A stretch of 64,000 nucleotides of DNA from Gonocerus acuteangulatus (GCA_946811695.1 OX328126.1:83232036-83296035); one strand, 5' to 3'. Shown: positions 18,456 through 31,020, counted from the first letter of the stretch. Notes: generated by a model from the sequence alone, not told the origin. Numbers and translations are program-made.

Positions 18456-19050
18456 TGTAGACCATTTAGTAAGCTTTCGAATGGTAACCTTTCGCTTCAC
18501 AAGATTTTCAACCGTTTTCGAGATATTAATGAAAGTATACGAAGTTCCCAAAATTTTCATTATTTCTAGCAACAGAAAATTGGTCTCATTTTTCCTATCC
18601 TGTTTTGCACACAAATACATTTTCGCAACATAAAAAAATTACAAAAATAAAAAGCAATAAAAAACTAAGGGAAAGAGACAAAAATTATAAAAAGAACGAC
18701 AAAAACCCGTTCATAAGAACAAAACAGACGTATTTGAAGTTTTAAGCACTTATTTCTCCGATTGACATAACCTAGTCAAAAATAGTTTAGAATCTTTTTT
18801 GTAGAGAATTTAGTAAGATTTCAAATAGTTTCTATCTACTTACCACGATTTCCCAACCGTGTTCGAGATCTTAATGAAAGTATACGAAGTTCCCAAAACT
18901 TTTCATGTCTGTTCTTAAAATATTTTATTCTAACCCTTCCTTAACTCCAAACGTAACAAAAATTTCAACATATTAGTTGTAATGAATGCAGAACATACAG
19001 ATAATGTTTCAACTGAATCCCGAAATTCTAAGTACTCAAACCAAAAACGG
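18456..19050 (-). repeat. HINE-1 body, minus orientation
   Basis: The blocks ATTTCTCCGATTGACAT, TTCGAGATATTAATGAAAGT and AACCCTTCCTTAACTCCAAACG are the reverse of those in forward copies. The body is cut at 19052 by the TA-flanked transposon and resumes at 20563. Confidence 0.7.
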
Positions 19051-19052
19051 TA

Positions 19053-20562
19053 GGGTAAACACACGAGTAGCTGACATGCTTAAGGAAATTTCAGTCCATT
19101 TTTAGCTTTAAATATTCTAATGGTGATGTCGGTGTATTTTTTTTTTCACTTTTATCTTGTCCAAAATCTATTCCTCTTGCTTAATACACCTTCAAATTTG
19201 AAAAACCTTCGCTCAATGATAGGATAAATGCCAATTTTGAGAAAAGTTACTTCCAGGAGACAGGGATTGGTCCAATAGTTGAAAGGGAAGTCAACAAAAA
19301 ATAGCTTAAACTTTAGTATTACTATATATTAAAACAGGAATTATAAATTTATCATTTATTACAATAGTAAGAACTTGAGTTTTCTATTTTTGACTTTGCA
19401 CCTTAAATTCAAGACAGGTAACTCATAACCAGTTACTTACATAAATAATCTGAAACTTTTTAGACACTTATCAATTCAAAATAGGTATCATATTAGGGAG
19501 TAAAATACCTATATACCAATTAAAGTAAACAAGATTTTTCTATTAAAGGCAAAATAAACTTAGTACTTTGATAACTTGGGTTTTCGTCAACAGACATCAA
19601 ACATTCACAGAAAAGGAACAGTTTTAAATAATGATAGTTATACAATTTTTAACAAGTCTTTAAATTAAAAAGTTACATTAACTGATTTAGGAAACTGGTA
19701 TCTCATATTCATTTTTTTGCCAAAAACTAATGGAGGAGTTCACATTTCATGAACACATCCCGCAAGCGATTCAAAGGCTTCAGTGCAAAAACAGAGATTT
19801 TTCCATCTTGTTTACCAACTTCATAAGCTCTTATTGTGTTTCTTAGTGCAATTATGGCAAAACTTCTTTCATGACCAATAGCTGACAAAACAAGATTTTT
19901 ATGGAACAACCAGCTGCTTTTGGTGAGATACTCGGTACATCGAATCATGGTGCTGCCCAAATTCTTCGTCATATCTGACAGCTCGATGGGAAGTCTTAAA
20001 TTTGTAACATCGGTTGGGGCTTGCTTGTTCTTCTCTTCTTCTGAATGCTGGGATCCCTTCCTGGGAAGAGCTGTATTGAGTGTCTGAGGCTCATCCAATT
20101 TTTTTTCTTCTTGCAACAGGCTCTGTCAGCTATTTGTGATATGCCCAATATTAGGCTCCAATACCTGACACCCATATAATTTCCTAATTCACAGTAAAAA
20201 GAGCTTCAAAAGCAGATACAACAAAATCTATAAACACTCAATAGAAGAAACAACACGCTAATTTGAGAATATAACAGAATAAGTAAAGAGGAGAAGACGA
20301 ACCGTAACTTGGTGTCTTAGCCGGGTGTTCTCTACTTGGAAGATGCTAAACTAGTGAGGGAGAACATGCAGTTGCTGTGATTACCTGATATTACAATTCC
20401 CGCCAAAATAAAGCAGGGTAGGCACATAACAACGAAGAAATACCTACAGAAGCCATGGATTTGTGAGTTGGGGGTCTGAAAGGCTTTGAACCTTTATTAT
20501 TTATATTTTTCGAAGATTTTGTCAGCAACTGGTGGACCTGTCAGCTACTGGTGCATTTACCC
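19053..20562. mobile_element. TA-flanked DNA transposon, 1,510 bp
   Basis: It interrupts a HINE-1 body, whose sequence ACGGTA/TATTCAAAAAC can be compared with intact copies. This gives a TA target duplication at 19051-19052 and 20563-20564. The terminal inverted repeats are about 24 bp (19053-19076 and 20539-20562), starting GGGTAAA and sharing AGTAGCTGACA internally, with four mismatches. TA duplication suggests the Tc1/mariner/pogo supergroup, but the GGGTAAA end is not one I can place. A second partial copy of the inner repeat (GTCAGCAACTGGTGGACC) lies just inside the right end. One 129-codon frame is the only coding candidate. Confidence 0.8.
19727..20116 (-). CDS. 129-aa orphan ORF inside the TA-flanked transposon
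   Basis: The frame is open from ATG at 20116 to the stop at 19727 in a region otherwise rich in stops. The N-terminal third is charged and low complexity (PRKGSQHSEEEKNKQAP). The rest has two likely amphipathic helices and ends LNRLRDVFMKCELLH. I recognise no transposase motif (no DDE set visible). It may be the last exon or a remnant of a transposase, or a captured host fragment. It has no close copy in the window. Confidence 0.35.
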   Translation of the reverse strand: MQEEKKLDEPQTLNTALPRKGSQHSEEEKNKQAPTDVTNLRLPIELSDMTKNLGSTMIRCTEYLTKSSWLFHKNLVLSAIGHERSFAIIALRNTIRAYEVGKQDGKISVFALKPLNRLRDVFMKCELLH

Positions 20563-20654
20563 TATTCAAAAACTATTTTTCCAATTTTCTCGAAAACGGT
20601 TAAAGCTATTGGTTTCATTCGTTTTCCTAGCCCAAGAAGCCTATAAATATTGCA

Positions 20655-20862
20655 GTTTTTGTATCACCCAATGTTTCATCTAATGTTCCTGAAATATCGT
20701 GAGTTCTTCTTTCAAGTTCACAATTTCTACACTCCGTCAGTATATGCTGAACACTTAATACCGTTCCACAGGTGATGCACAAAGTAGGTAGATCTTTTGC
20801 CATTAAGTGTGAGTGTGCAAGCCTCGTGTGTCCGATAAGCCTCGTGTGCCTTGGTCTTTGTT
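20655..20862 (-). pseudogene. LINE NLR-6, C-terminal RNase H-side zinc motif remnant
   Basis: The minus-strand frame reads RLIGHTRLAHSHLM, then C-x2-C (CITC), HILTEC and CRNC-type spacing. This is the RxGHTxLTHxxLM ... CxxC ... HxLxEC tail that follows RNase H in I/Jockey-type LINEs. Everything upstream of it is gone. It is embedded in HINE-1 body sequence (AGCCTATAAA on one side, CTTTGTTCAAAGGGC on the other). Confidence 0.7.
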
Positions 20863-22451
20863 CAAAGGGCTTTATGACTTTACCTGGCGGGTCCGCCAGA
20901 CCCCAGAATCCTCTTCAACCGATACTTCATTTCATACGTTTCAATGAATTCGAAAATATAAAAAATGTTCACATATTTCTGTGTTATTTTACTATAGTAA
21001 TAATTCCACAAATAAAATATATTAAACAATAAAATAAAAAAACCAACAGCATGAAGGCAATTGAAAATATTCAAAAGACGTCATCGAATCTTTTTCTCTT
21101 GGCAAGCTAAATTTCTAACAATGAATTGTTTTTCTTATTTTGCCTAGTCTGTTTTATTGTCAAATACATTATCGAACTATAAGCAATTAAAAAATAACAA
21201 TGAATAAAAACAGAAAAAAAATCAAACTCGCAGGAACTGCGTCATCTTAGCGCGGTTACGTACATCTCGAAGAAATGGAATAGATTAGCATCACAAATCA
21301 CATGAAACTAACAGTAGCCATCTTACACAGAAGCGGATAATTCTTAATCTGTATAAGTCAATACAATTATGTACTGAAAACGTACTTACTCTTCGACTAC
21401 TTCTGAGAAGGCAACCAAAAATTCGTTGTCATTTTATGTATCTTGTTTACTAGCAAATTTGTTTTACTGTTATAATCAACTTTCAATATGTGCTTCATGG
21501 CGAATAAAATTCCATTCTGTCGTGGGTTAAATCTTTCTATAAAATAAGAAATAACGGTAACTTCAGTTGGAGGCTATGAGGAAGGTCTTATAGATAGGAG
21601 AATTCAAAACAAACTATGCATACGTCATCAGCCACAGCCATCTTGATTACCACAGCCACTCCAAACAAATACCTTTCACCGTTTCTTAGCTTATTTTACT
21701 AAAATACTTATTTTACTGATAAATGCAATTTAAAAGAAAAAACAAACAATTACAAAGTGAGATAAAGAGAAAACCCCTTTCAAAACAACAAAACAAACAC
21801 TTTTTAAGTTTTACCTAAGCGCTTATATCTCTGATCGACGTTGCCCCATCGAATATTGCTTCAGAACCATTTTTGTAGAGAATTTAGTAAGCATTCGAAT
21901 GATTACCTTCCACTTACCACGGTTATCCAACCGTTATCAAGATATTTACGAAAAATGTATGAAGATCCGAAAACTTTTCATGTCTATTAATAAAATATTT
22001 TTTTTCACATACTTCTTTAACTCTAAATTTAACCACAATTTAAACATCTTAATTGGGATTGATTTCCAAGATGTAGAAAATATTTCAACTGAATCCTGCG
22101 ATTCTAAGTACCCACAAAAAAATTATGACTTACGAAAACATAGATTCCACATTTCTCAAAAACGGTTACAGATATTGCTTCAAAAATGGTTTCATTCTAT
22201 TTCCTATGTTAAGAAACCTATAAAGCAAGTACCTAAAAGCATATGAACTCAAAAACGTAGGAGTTACGATTTTTTTTGCGCGAATTTCGCCCCCAAAACT
22301 ATCTTCCAGTGGGCGGATTCTGCTGGTTAACGAACTTGACCTTTCAAATTGGACGACAGATTATTGCACCAATTTATATAAAAATAGAACCATTTTTGAG
22401 GCCGCCATAGAGCGAACAGACAAGCATATATATAAATATATACATACATAT
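20863..22451 (-). mobile_element. HINE-1 material, minus orientation, including one 3' end
   Basis: 20863-21216 is HINE body. At about 21217 a 3' end starts (AAACTCGCAGGAACTGC, then GTCATCTTAGCGCGG), and a minus-oriented copy runs up to GCGAACAGACAAGC and a short (TA)n at about 22424-22450. There the LTR at 22452 truncates it. The 5' end of this copy is lost. Confidence 0.65.
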
Positions 22452-23062
22452 TGTTTAGGGTTGCCACCTTAAAGATGCTTTTCTTGTTTTCAACTCTGCC
22501 AACAGTGGCGCCGTCTACCTCACCGGGGCGAACTACCCCCGATCAAGTCGACACAGACGAAGTCCACCCCGCTCTAAGACAGCGTGTACAGTCAAGAATC
22601 CATCTCGCTAAACAGCGTGAAAAGTAATTTTGTTCTTTTTCACCGGCTTCAATACACCATGGCCGAGTAGTCACCTAAAACCACCGGGCAGCGGAGGAGC
22701 AAAGACATGCAGCTGACCATAAATGAGGAAACAGGGAGAGATACACCCCTTCTATCCAACAAGGCACCATCAACAGGTACCTATTTAATGTAATTTCATG
22801 GATCTCCAGCAGCCCATCTTCATCACCACTTCATCAGCTCATCATTATTTCAATTCATCAGTCCCACAACTTTCAAAATTTCATTAATATACTAACCAAC
22901 ATTTGTTTCTGATTTTGGCAATCCCCCCCCCCACTCCTCATTTGTATTCAATAAATATAAATTATCAACTCATTATTCATACAGTCCACTTATTTATCCA
23001 GCCCCACAAAATATTACTTCCGCATCATACCATATAAAAAATGGTGGTGTGGCACTCCTTTT
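22452..23062 (+). repeat. solo LTR of the BEL/Pao-type family
   Basis: Starts TGTTTAGGGTTGCC and is nearly identical over 610 bp to 36737-37352, which follows the BEL integrase. It contains an AATAAATATAAATT block near the end (possible poly(A) signal). Its left border lies in a HINE (TA)n and its right end is cut by a HINE-1 inserted at TTTT. No internal region is attached, so it is a solo LTR or relic. Confidence 0.65.
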
Positions 23063-23196
23063 AGCGCGGTTCCTCCCTCCCCCATAGGGAGGAACCGCGC
23101 TTATAAGGTTGATACAATGAAACAATCCGGAAGTGCCGACTAGAAAATTTCGCGTTTCAGAACCCCTAGAGACCGAAAATAACGGTGGTTCAAATT

Positions 23197-23232
<36 letters not shown>

Positions 23233-23527
23233 TGTTCGCTCTGTAGCTCCTAGACGAATGGTCCGATTTTGATGAAATTTGGTACAAAAATCTTTCGTCT
23301 AATTTGAAAGGTCAAGTTTGTTAACCAGAAAAATCCGCCCACTTGAAGATGGCGCTTGGGGCGAAATTCGCGCAAAAAAAATCGTAACGCTTACGTTTTT
23401 GAGTTCATAAGCTTGTAAGTACTCGTTTTATATGCTTCTTGGGCTAGGAAAACGAATGAAACCATTTTCAAGGCGATAGCTTTAACCGGTTTCGAGAAAA
23501 TTTGAAAAATAGTTTTTGAATACCGTT
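23061..23527 (+). mobile_element. HINE-1 copy, 3' truncated
   Basis: Complete 5' end and hairpin, a (TA)n at about 23199-23229, core block and start of body. It ends abruptly at TACCGTTTTA, where the next copy begins. Confidence 0.75.
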
Positions 23528-23685
23528 TTAGCGCGGTTCCTCCCTCCCCCATAGGGAGGAACCCCGCTTATAGGGTTGATACAATGAAACAATCCGGAAG
23601 TGCCGACTAGAAAATTTCGCGTTTCAGAACCCCTAGAGACCGAAAATAACGGTGGTTCAAATTTTTATATATATATATATGTATA

Positions 23686-23762
<77 letters not shown>

Positions 23763-24094
23763 CTGTTCGCTCTCCAGATAGAAGACGAATGGTCCGATTT
23801 TGATGAAATTTGGTACAAAAATCCTTCGTCCAATTTGAAAAGTCAAGTTCGTTAACCAGCAAAATCCGCCTACTGGAAGATGGCGTTTGGGGCGAAATTC
23901 GCGCAAAAAAAATCGTAACGCTTACGTTTTTGAGTTCATAAGCTTGTAAGTACTCGTTTTATTTGATTCCTGGGCTAGGAAAACGAATGAAACCATTTTG
24001 AAGGCGATCGCTTTAACCGTTTTCGAGAAAATTGGAAAAATAGTTTTTGAATACCGTTTTTGGTTTGGGTACTTAGAATTACGGGATTCAGTTG
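23528..24094 (+). mobile_element. HINE-1 copy with long (TA)n
   Basis: The 5' end TTAGCGCGGTTCC is at 23528 and the hairpin is intact. An impure and then pure TA tract runs from about 23668 to 23758 and is followed by TTTGTCTGTTCGCTC and the core. The body continues into the duplicated segment starting at 24095. It is inserted in the body of the previous copy after ACCGTTT. Confidence 0.75.
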
Positions 24095-26845
24095 AAACTT
24101 TATCTGCATGTTCTACATTCATTAAAACTAATATGTTGAAAGTTTTGTTACGTTTGGAGTTAAGGAAGGGTTATAATAAAATATTTTATGTACAGACATG
24201 AAAAGTTTTGGGAAGTTCGTATACTTTCATTAATATCTCGAACACGGTTGGGAAATCGTGGTAAGTGGATAGAAACTATTTGAAAGCTTACTAAATTCTC
24301 TACAAAACAGATTCTAAAACTATTTTTGATTAGGTTATGTCAATCGGAGAAATAAGTGCTTGAAACTTCAAATACGTCTGTTTTGTTCTTATGAACGGAT
24401 TTTTGTCGTTCTTGTTGTAATTTTTGTCTCTTTCCCTTCGTTTTTTATTGCTTTTTATTTTTGTGATTTCTTATGTTGCGAAAATTTTGTGTGTAAAACA
24501 GGATATGAAAAATGAGGCCTATTTTCTGTTGCTAGAAATAATATAAATTTTGGGAACTTTCATTAATATCTCGAAAAATGTTGAGAATTTTGGGAAACGG
24601 AAGAATACCATTAGAAAGCTTATTAAATGCTCTACATAAAGGGTTCTAATGAAAGTTTTGATTAGGCGATGTCAATCGGAGAAATAAGAGCTTAAAGCTT
24701 TTAAGTAATTGATTTCGCTTATTCGAAGTGTTCTTTTTGTCTGTATTTTATTCCTTGTTATTTTTTAATTGCTTATAGTTGGATAACGTATTCGAAAATA
24801 AAACAGGTTAAGTAAAATAACAAAAACAATTTATTGTTAGAAATATAGAGTTCCAAGATTCCAAGACCTTGTAACTAGCAGGACGGTTTTATTGTCAAAT
24901 ACATTATCCAACTATAAGTAATGAAAAAATAACAAGAAATAAAAACAAACAAAAAGAACCGTTCAAATAAACGAGCTCAATTACTTCAAAGTTTAAGCGC
25001 GTCTTTCTCCGATTGACATCGCCTAATCAAAACTTTCATTAGAACCTTTTTTGTAGAGCATTTATTAAGCTTCCTAATGGTATTCTTCCGTTTACCAGGA
25101 TTCTCAATCTTTTTCGAGATATTAAGGAAAGTATACAATGTTACCAAAACTTTTTATGTCTGTTAATAAAATATTTTATTCTAACCCTTCCTTAACTCCA
25201 AACGTAACCACAATTTCAACAAATTAGTTTTAATGAAAGTAGAATATGCAGAAAATGTTTCAACTGAATCCCATGATTATAAGTACCGAAACCAAAAAAA
25301 GTCCGACTCGCAGGAACTGCCTCATCTTAGCGCGGTTCCGTTCTTATCCCTAGTCTAATTTCGAAAGATTAAAATAGAAGCAGTTATTATTTTGTTGAGA
25401 GGAGATCGTTGACCGTTGATGATGCAAGGTAGGGATTGTCCGGGTTAGGTCACTGCTACTTAATAATACAAACTTTATCTGCATGTTCTACATTCATTAA
25501 AACTAATATGTTGAAAGTTTTGTTACGTTTGGAGTTAAGGAAGGGTTATAATAAAATATTTTATGTACAGACATGAAAAGTTTTGGGAAGTTCGTATACT
25601 TTCATTAATATCTCGAACACGGTTGGGAAATCGTGGTAAGTGGATAGAAACTATTTGAAAGCTTACTAAATTCTCTACAAAACAGATTCTAAAACTATTT
25701 TTGATTAGGTTATGTCAATCGGAGAAATAAGTGCTTGAAACTTCAAATACGTCTGTTTTGTTCTTATGAACGGATTTTTGTCGTTCTTGTTGTAATTTTT
25801 GTCTCTTTCCCTTCGTTTTTTATTGCTTTTTATTTTTGTGATTTCTTATGTTGCGAAAATTTTGTGTGTAAAACAGGATATGAAAAATGAGGCCTATTTT
25901 CTGTTGCTAGAAATAATATAAATTTTGGGAACTTTCATTAATATCTCGAAAAATGTTGAGAATTTTGGGAAACGGAAGAATACCATTAGAAAGCTTATTA
26001 AATGCTCTACATAAAGGGTTCTAATGAAAGTTTTGATTAGGCGATGTCAATCGGAGAAATAAGAGCTTAAAGCTTTTAAGTAATTGATTTCGCTTATTCG
26101 AAGTGTTCTTTTTGTCTGTATTTTATTCCTTGTTATTTTTTAATTGCTTATAGTTGGATAACGTATTCGAAAATAAAACAGGTTAAGTAAAATAACAAAA
26201 ACAATTTATTGTTAGAAATATAGAGTTCCAAGATTCCAAGACCTTGTAACTAGCAGGACGGTTTTATTGTCAAATACATTATCCAACTATAAGTAATGAA
26301 AAAATAACAAGAAATAAAAACAAACAAAAAGAACCGTTCAAATAAACGAGCTCAATTACTTCAAAGTTTAAGCGCGTCTTTCTCCGATTGACATCGCCTA
26401 ATCAAAACTTTCATTAGAACCTTTTTTGTAGAGCATTTATTAAGCTTCCTAATGGTATTCTTCCGTTTACCAGGATTCTCAATCTTTTTCGAGATATTAA
26501 GGAAAGTATACAATGTTACCAAAACTTTTTATGTCTGTTAATAAAATATTTTATTCTAACCCTTCCTTAACTCCAAACGTAACCACAATTTCAACAAATT
26601 AGTTTTAATGAAAGTAGAATATGCAGAAAATGTTTCAACTGAATCCCATGATTATAAGTACCGAAACCAAAAAAAGTCCGACTCGCAGGAACTGCCTCAT
26701 CTTAGCGCGGTTCCGTTCTTATCCCTAGTCTAATTTCGAAAGATTAAAATAGAAGCAGTTATTATTTTGTTGAGAGGAGATCGTTGACCGTTGATGATGC
26801 AAGGTAGGGATTGTCCGGGTTAGGTCACTGCTACTTAATAATACA
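24095..26845. repeat. 1,375-bp direct tandem duplication
   Basis: 24095-25469 and 25470-26844 match with a constant offset of 1,375 bp and no visible difference. The junction at 25470 joins TACTTAATAATACA to AACTTTATCTGC. Each unit carries a HINE-1 body, a reversed HINE-1 body and a 3' end (AAAGTCCGACTCGCAGG at about 25295 and 26670). It is either a very recent duplication or an assembly artefact. Confidence 0.85.
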
Positions 26846-26943
26846 TACCCCATATGTGTATGTATGTGGGCATATATATGTACATATGTGTGCGTGTATA
26901 TGTGTATGTGTATATGCATATATATAAATATATATATATATTA

Positions 26944-26988
<45 letters not shown>

Positions 26989-27050
26989 TAGGTATATTTA
27001 CATAGATATGTGCATATATTAGTGTTAAATATGTCCTACTTGTATTTACA
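26846..27050. repeat. interrupted TA/TG microsatellite
   Basis: Variants of TATG, TGTG and (TA)n from about 26846 to 27000, not flanked by the HINE-1 5' block. No gene. Confidence 0.6.
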
Positions 27051-27053
27051 GCC

Positions 27054-27089
27054 CTGATGAAGGCTTGAAGTTCAAGCCGAAACGTCGGC
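27054..27089 (+). other. hammerhead-like hairpin motif, copy 2
   Basis: CTGATGAA, a 7-bp stem GGCTTGA/TCAAGCC with loop AGT, then GAAACGTCGGC. This is the closest of the three to the hammerhead core (CUGAUGA and GAAA), but it has the same extra A before the stem. It is followed by CACAATAAAACC. Confidence 0.5.
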
Positions 27090-27124
27090 ACAATAAAACC
27101 ATTTTTACGATAAAATGTAGTTTT

Positions 27125-28350
27125 ATTAAGTAGCAGTGACCGAACCCTGACAGTTATATTTTGGTTCCACCAGTCTTGAAAGGTAGGATTTACAATCTTA
27201 CCTAGAAGGGTCGGCAACACTAGAAACCGTCCCGCTAGTTACAAGGTCTTGGAATCTTGGAACTCTATATTTCTAACAATAAATTGTTTTTGTTATTTTA
27301 CTTAACCTGTTTTATTTTCGAATACATTATCCAACTATAAGCAATTAAAAAATAACAAGGAATAAAATACAGACAAAAAGAACACTTCGAATAAGCGAAA
27401 TCAATTACTTAAAAGATTTAAGCTCTTATTTCTCCGATTGACATCGCCTAATCAAAACTTTCATTAGAACCTTCTATGTAGAGCATTTAATAAGCTTTCT
27501 AATGGTATTCTTCCGTTTCCCAAAATTCTCAACATTTTTCGAGATATTAATGAAAGTTCCCAAAATTTATATTCTTTCTAGCAACAGAAAATTGGCCTCA
27601 TTTTTCATATCCTGTTTTACACACAAAATTTTCGCAACATAAGAAATCACAAAAATAAAAAGCAATAAAAAACGAAGGGAAAGAGACAAAAATTACAACA
27701 AGAACGACAAAAATCCGTTCATAAGAACAAAACAGACGTATTTGAAGTTTCAAGCACTTATTTCTCCGATTGATATAACCTAATCAAAAATAGTTTTAGA
27801 ATCTTTTTTGTAGAAAATGTAGTAAGCTTTCAAATAGTTTCTATCCACTTACCACGATTTCCCAACCGTGTTCGAGATATTAATGAAAGTATACGAACTT
27901 CCCAAAACTTTTCATGTCTGTACATAAAATATTTTATTATAACCCTTCCTTAACTCCAAACGTAACAAAACTTTCAACATATTAGTTTTAAGGAATGTAG
28001 AACATGCAGATAAAGTTTCAACTGAATCCCGTAATTCTAAGTACCCAAACCAAAAACGGTATTCAAAAACTATTTTTCCAATTTTCTCGAAAACGGTTAA
28101 AGCGATCGCCTTCAAAATGGTTTCATTCGTTTTCCTAGCCCAGGAATCATATAAAACGAGTACTTACAAGCTTGTGAACTCAAAAACGTAAGCGTTACGA
28201 TTTTTTTTGCGCGAATTTCGCCCCAAACGCCATCTTCCAGTAGGCGGATTTTGCTGGTTAACGAACTTGACTTTTCAAATTGGACGAAGGATTTTTGTAC
28301 CAAATTTCATCAAAATCGGACCATTCGTCTTCTATCTGGAGAGCGAACAG

Positions 28351-28395
<45 letters not shown>

Positions 28396-29170
28396 TATAC
28401 ATATATATATATATATACAAATTTGAACCACCGTTATTTTCGGTCTCTAGGTGTTCTGAAACGCGAAATCTTCTAGTCGGCACTTCCGGATTGTTTCATT
28501 GTATCACCCCTATAAGCGGGGTTCCTCCCTATGGGGGAGGGAGGAACCGCGCTAAAACGGTAGCATTGACCTATTAAGTAGCAGTGACCTAACCCGGACA
28601 ATCCCTACCTTGCATCATCAACGGTCAACGATCTCCTCTCAACAAAATAATAACTGCTTCTATTTTAATCTTTCGAAATTAGACTAGGGATAAGAACGGA
28701 ACCGCGCTAAGATGAGGCAGTTCCTGCGAGTCGGACTTTTTTTGGTTTCGGTACTTATAATCATGGGATTCAGTTGAAACATTTTCTGCATATTCTACTT
28801 TCATTAAAACTAATTTGTTCAAATTGTGGTTACGTTTGGAGTTAAGGAAGGGTTAGAATAAAATATTTTATTAACAGACATAAAAAGTTTTGGTAACTTT
28901 GTATACTTTCCTTAATATCTCGAAAAAGATTGAGAATCCTGGTAAACGGAAGAATACCATTAGGAAGCTTAATAAATGCTCTACAAAAAAGGTTCTAATG
29001 AAAGTTTTGATTAGGCGATGTCAATCGGAGAAATACGTGCTTAAACTTTGAAGTAATTGAACTCGTTTATTTGAACGGTTCTTTTTGTTTGTTTTTATTT
29101 CTTGTTATTTTTTCATTACTTATAGTTGGATAATGTATTTGACAATAAAACAGATTAATTAAAATAAGAA
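27125..29170 (-). repeat. inverted counterpart of 23528-25470
   Basis: 27230-28557 is the reverse complement of 23528-24893, including the HINE 5' end at 28557 and the CAAGACCTTGTAACTAGC word at the other border. 28570-29165 is the reverse complement of about 24890-25465. The two blocks are in exchanged order relative to a simple inversion, as expected if an inverted copy was taken from a tandem array. The HINE-1 3' end is at about 28692-28743. Confidence 0.75.
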
Positions 29171-30673
29171 AAACAATTCATTGCTGGAAATATATCAGGC
29201 TGTACCGTATGAAATGTCAGTTTTGGATTTGCCGATTTCCTTCAAATGACTTGAAAATGTCGAGGCTCCAACTCCGAGTTCTTTGTCATGTTCCCTAGTG
29301 TTTGTAATTGCTTATAGTAGTCAAATGTATTTGTCAATAAAACAGAATACGTATAATTAGAAACAAAATTCAACTTCACACAGGTTAGATACTATGAGGG
29401 AATAGAGAGTCCTTTCTCTGCCTGTAGGAACAAAAGGTCCACAGAAACATGTACCTGCTAGGAGTTAATCCTCAAGAGTTGTAAATATACCCCAGGTATC
29501 TGCCGACACAAATACAAAGCCTTGTTTGGTTTTTGTACTTACAATCATGGGATTCAGTTGAAACATTTTTTGCATGTTTGAATTTCATCAAAACTAACAC
29601 GTTAAACTTTTGGTTACGTTTGGAGTTAAGGAAGGGTTAGAATAAAATATTTTATGAATAAACATGAAAAGTTTTGGGAACTTCGTTTACTTTCATTAAT
29701 ATCTCGAACGCTGTTGGGAAATTTTAATAAGTGGATAGGAACTATTTGAAAGTTCTCTAAATTCTCTACAAAAAAGATTCTGAAACAATTTTTGATTAGG
29801 TGATTTCGATCGAAGAAATAAGTTCTTAAAACTTCAAATATGTCTGTTTAGCTCTTATGAACGGTTTTTTGTCGTTCTTTTCGTAATTTTTGTCTCTTTC
29901 CCTTAGTTTTTTATTGATTGTTATTTTTGTAATTTCTTATGTTAGGAAAATATATTTGTGTGTAAAACAGGATAGGTAAAATGAGACCAATTTTCTGTTG
30001 CTAGAAATAATGAAAAGTTTTGGGAACTTCGTATACTTTCATTAATATCTCGAAAACGGTTGAAAATCTTGTGAAGCGAAAGGTTACCATTCGAAAGCTT
30101 ACTAAATGGTCTAAAAAAAAGGTTTTGAAGAAAGTTTTGAATAAGCGATGTCAATCGGAGAAATAAGTGCTTAAACTTTGAAGTAATTGATTCCGTTTAT
30201 TCGAACGGTTCTTTTTGTCTGTTTTTATTCCTTGTTATTTTTTAATTGCTTAAAGTTGGATAATGTATTTGACAATAAAACAGATTAAGTAAAATAAGAA
30301 AAACAATTCATTGTTAGAAATATAGCTTGCCAAGAGAAAGAGATTCGATGACGTCTTTTGAATATTTTCAATTGACATTATTGTGTTGGTTTTTTATTTT
30401 ATTTTTTAATTACTTGTAGAATTATTACTATAGTAGACGAACACAAGAAAAGGTGGAAAATTTTGATATTATTCAATGCACTGAAACGTACTAAATAGGT
30501 ATTTTTAGAAGAGGATTCTGGGGTCTGGCGGACCCGACCAGGTAAAATCATAAAGCCCTTTGAACAAAGGCCGAACCACATATTATCTGTTTCTATTCTA
30601 AGCTTTTCAAATGACAAAAGGGATATCAACGGAACCGCGCTAAGATGATGCAGTTTCTGCGAGTCGGACTTTT
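29171..30673 (+). mobile_element. HINE-1 body with intact 3' end
   Basis: Successive body blocks (some duplicated, for example two GAGAAATAAGTGCTTAAA stretches) run to the 3' subterminal repeat GGAACCGCGCT (30631-30641) and the terminal GCAG/CTGC-like hairpin and GGAC ending near 30673. The stretch 29200-29530 matches 59440-59560 and 60640-60790. Confidence 0.65.
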
Positions 30674-31012
30674 ACATGGTCCGACCGAGCCGGATATTTT
30701 TCACTATTCTCTAGAGTAGATGACTTATATTTATTTCAAAAAATGCTACATATGAGCCATTAGCAACAAATAGCTGATATTTTGTCTCAGCATTTCACTT
30801 TTTTTATATGCACTTACCTTGCATATATATCATTGTTCTAATAGTTAAATGGCTCAAATAAAGTCAATTGTATAACCATTTCATCTGTGTTAATTGTTAA
30901 TTATTTCTATGATAATGGTTTTCTAAATCTAAAGTGGGCATAAACTCAGTATTCATTAATTATTGTGAGGTGAGCTTCAAATATACTTTAACTTAAGCTA
31001 TTAGTGTTAAAT
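30674..31012. other. unassigned sequence
   Basis: AT-rich, no open frame, no RNA gene, no match seen elsewhere in the window. Confidence 0.4.
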
Positions 31013-31020
31013 TCATATTG

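Noticed and set aside
23600..23906. Open frames of alternating I and Y residues, here and at about 15 other places
   Set aside because: They are translations of (TA)n microsatellite inside HINE-1 copies, on either strand, with no other content.
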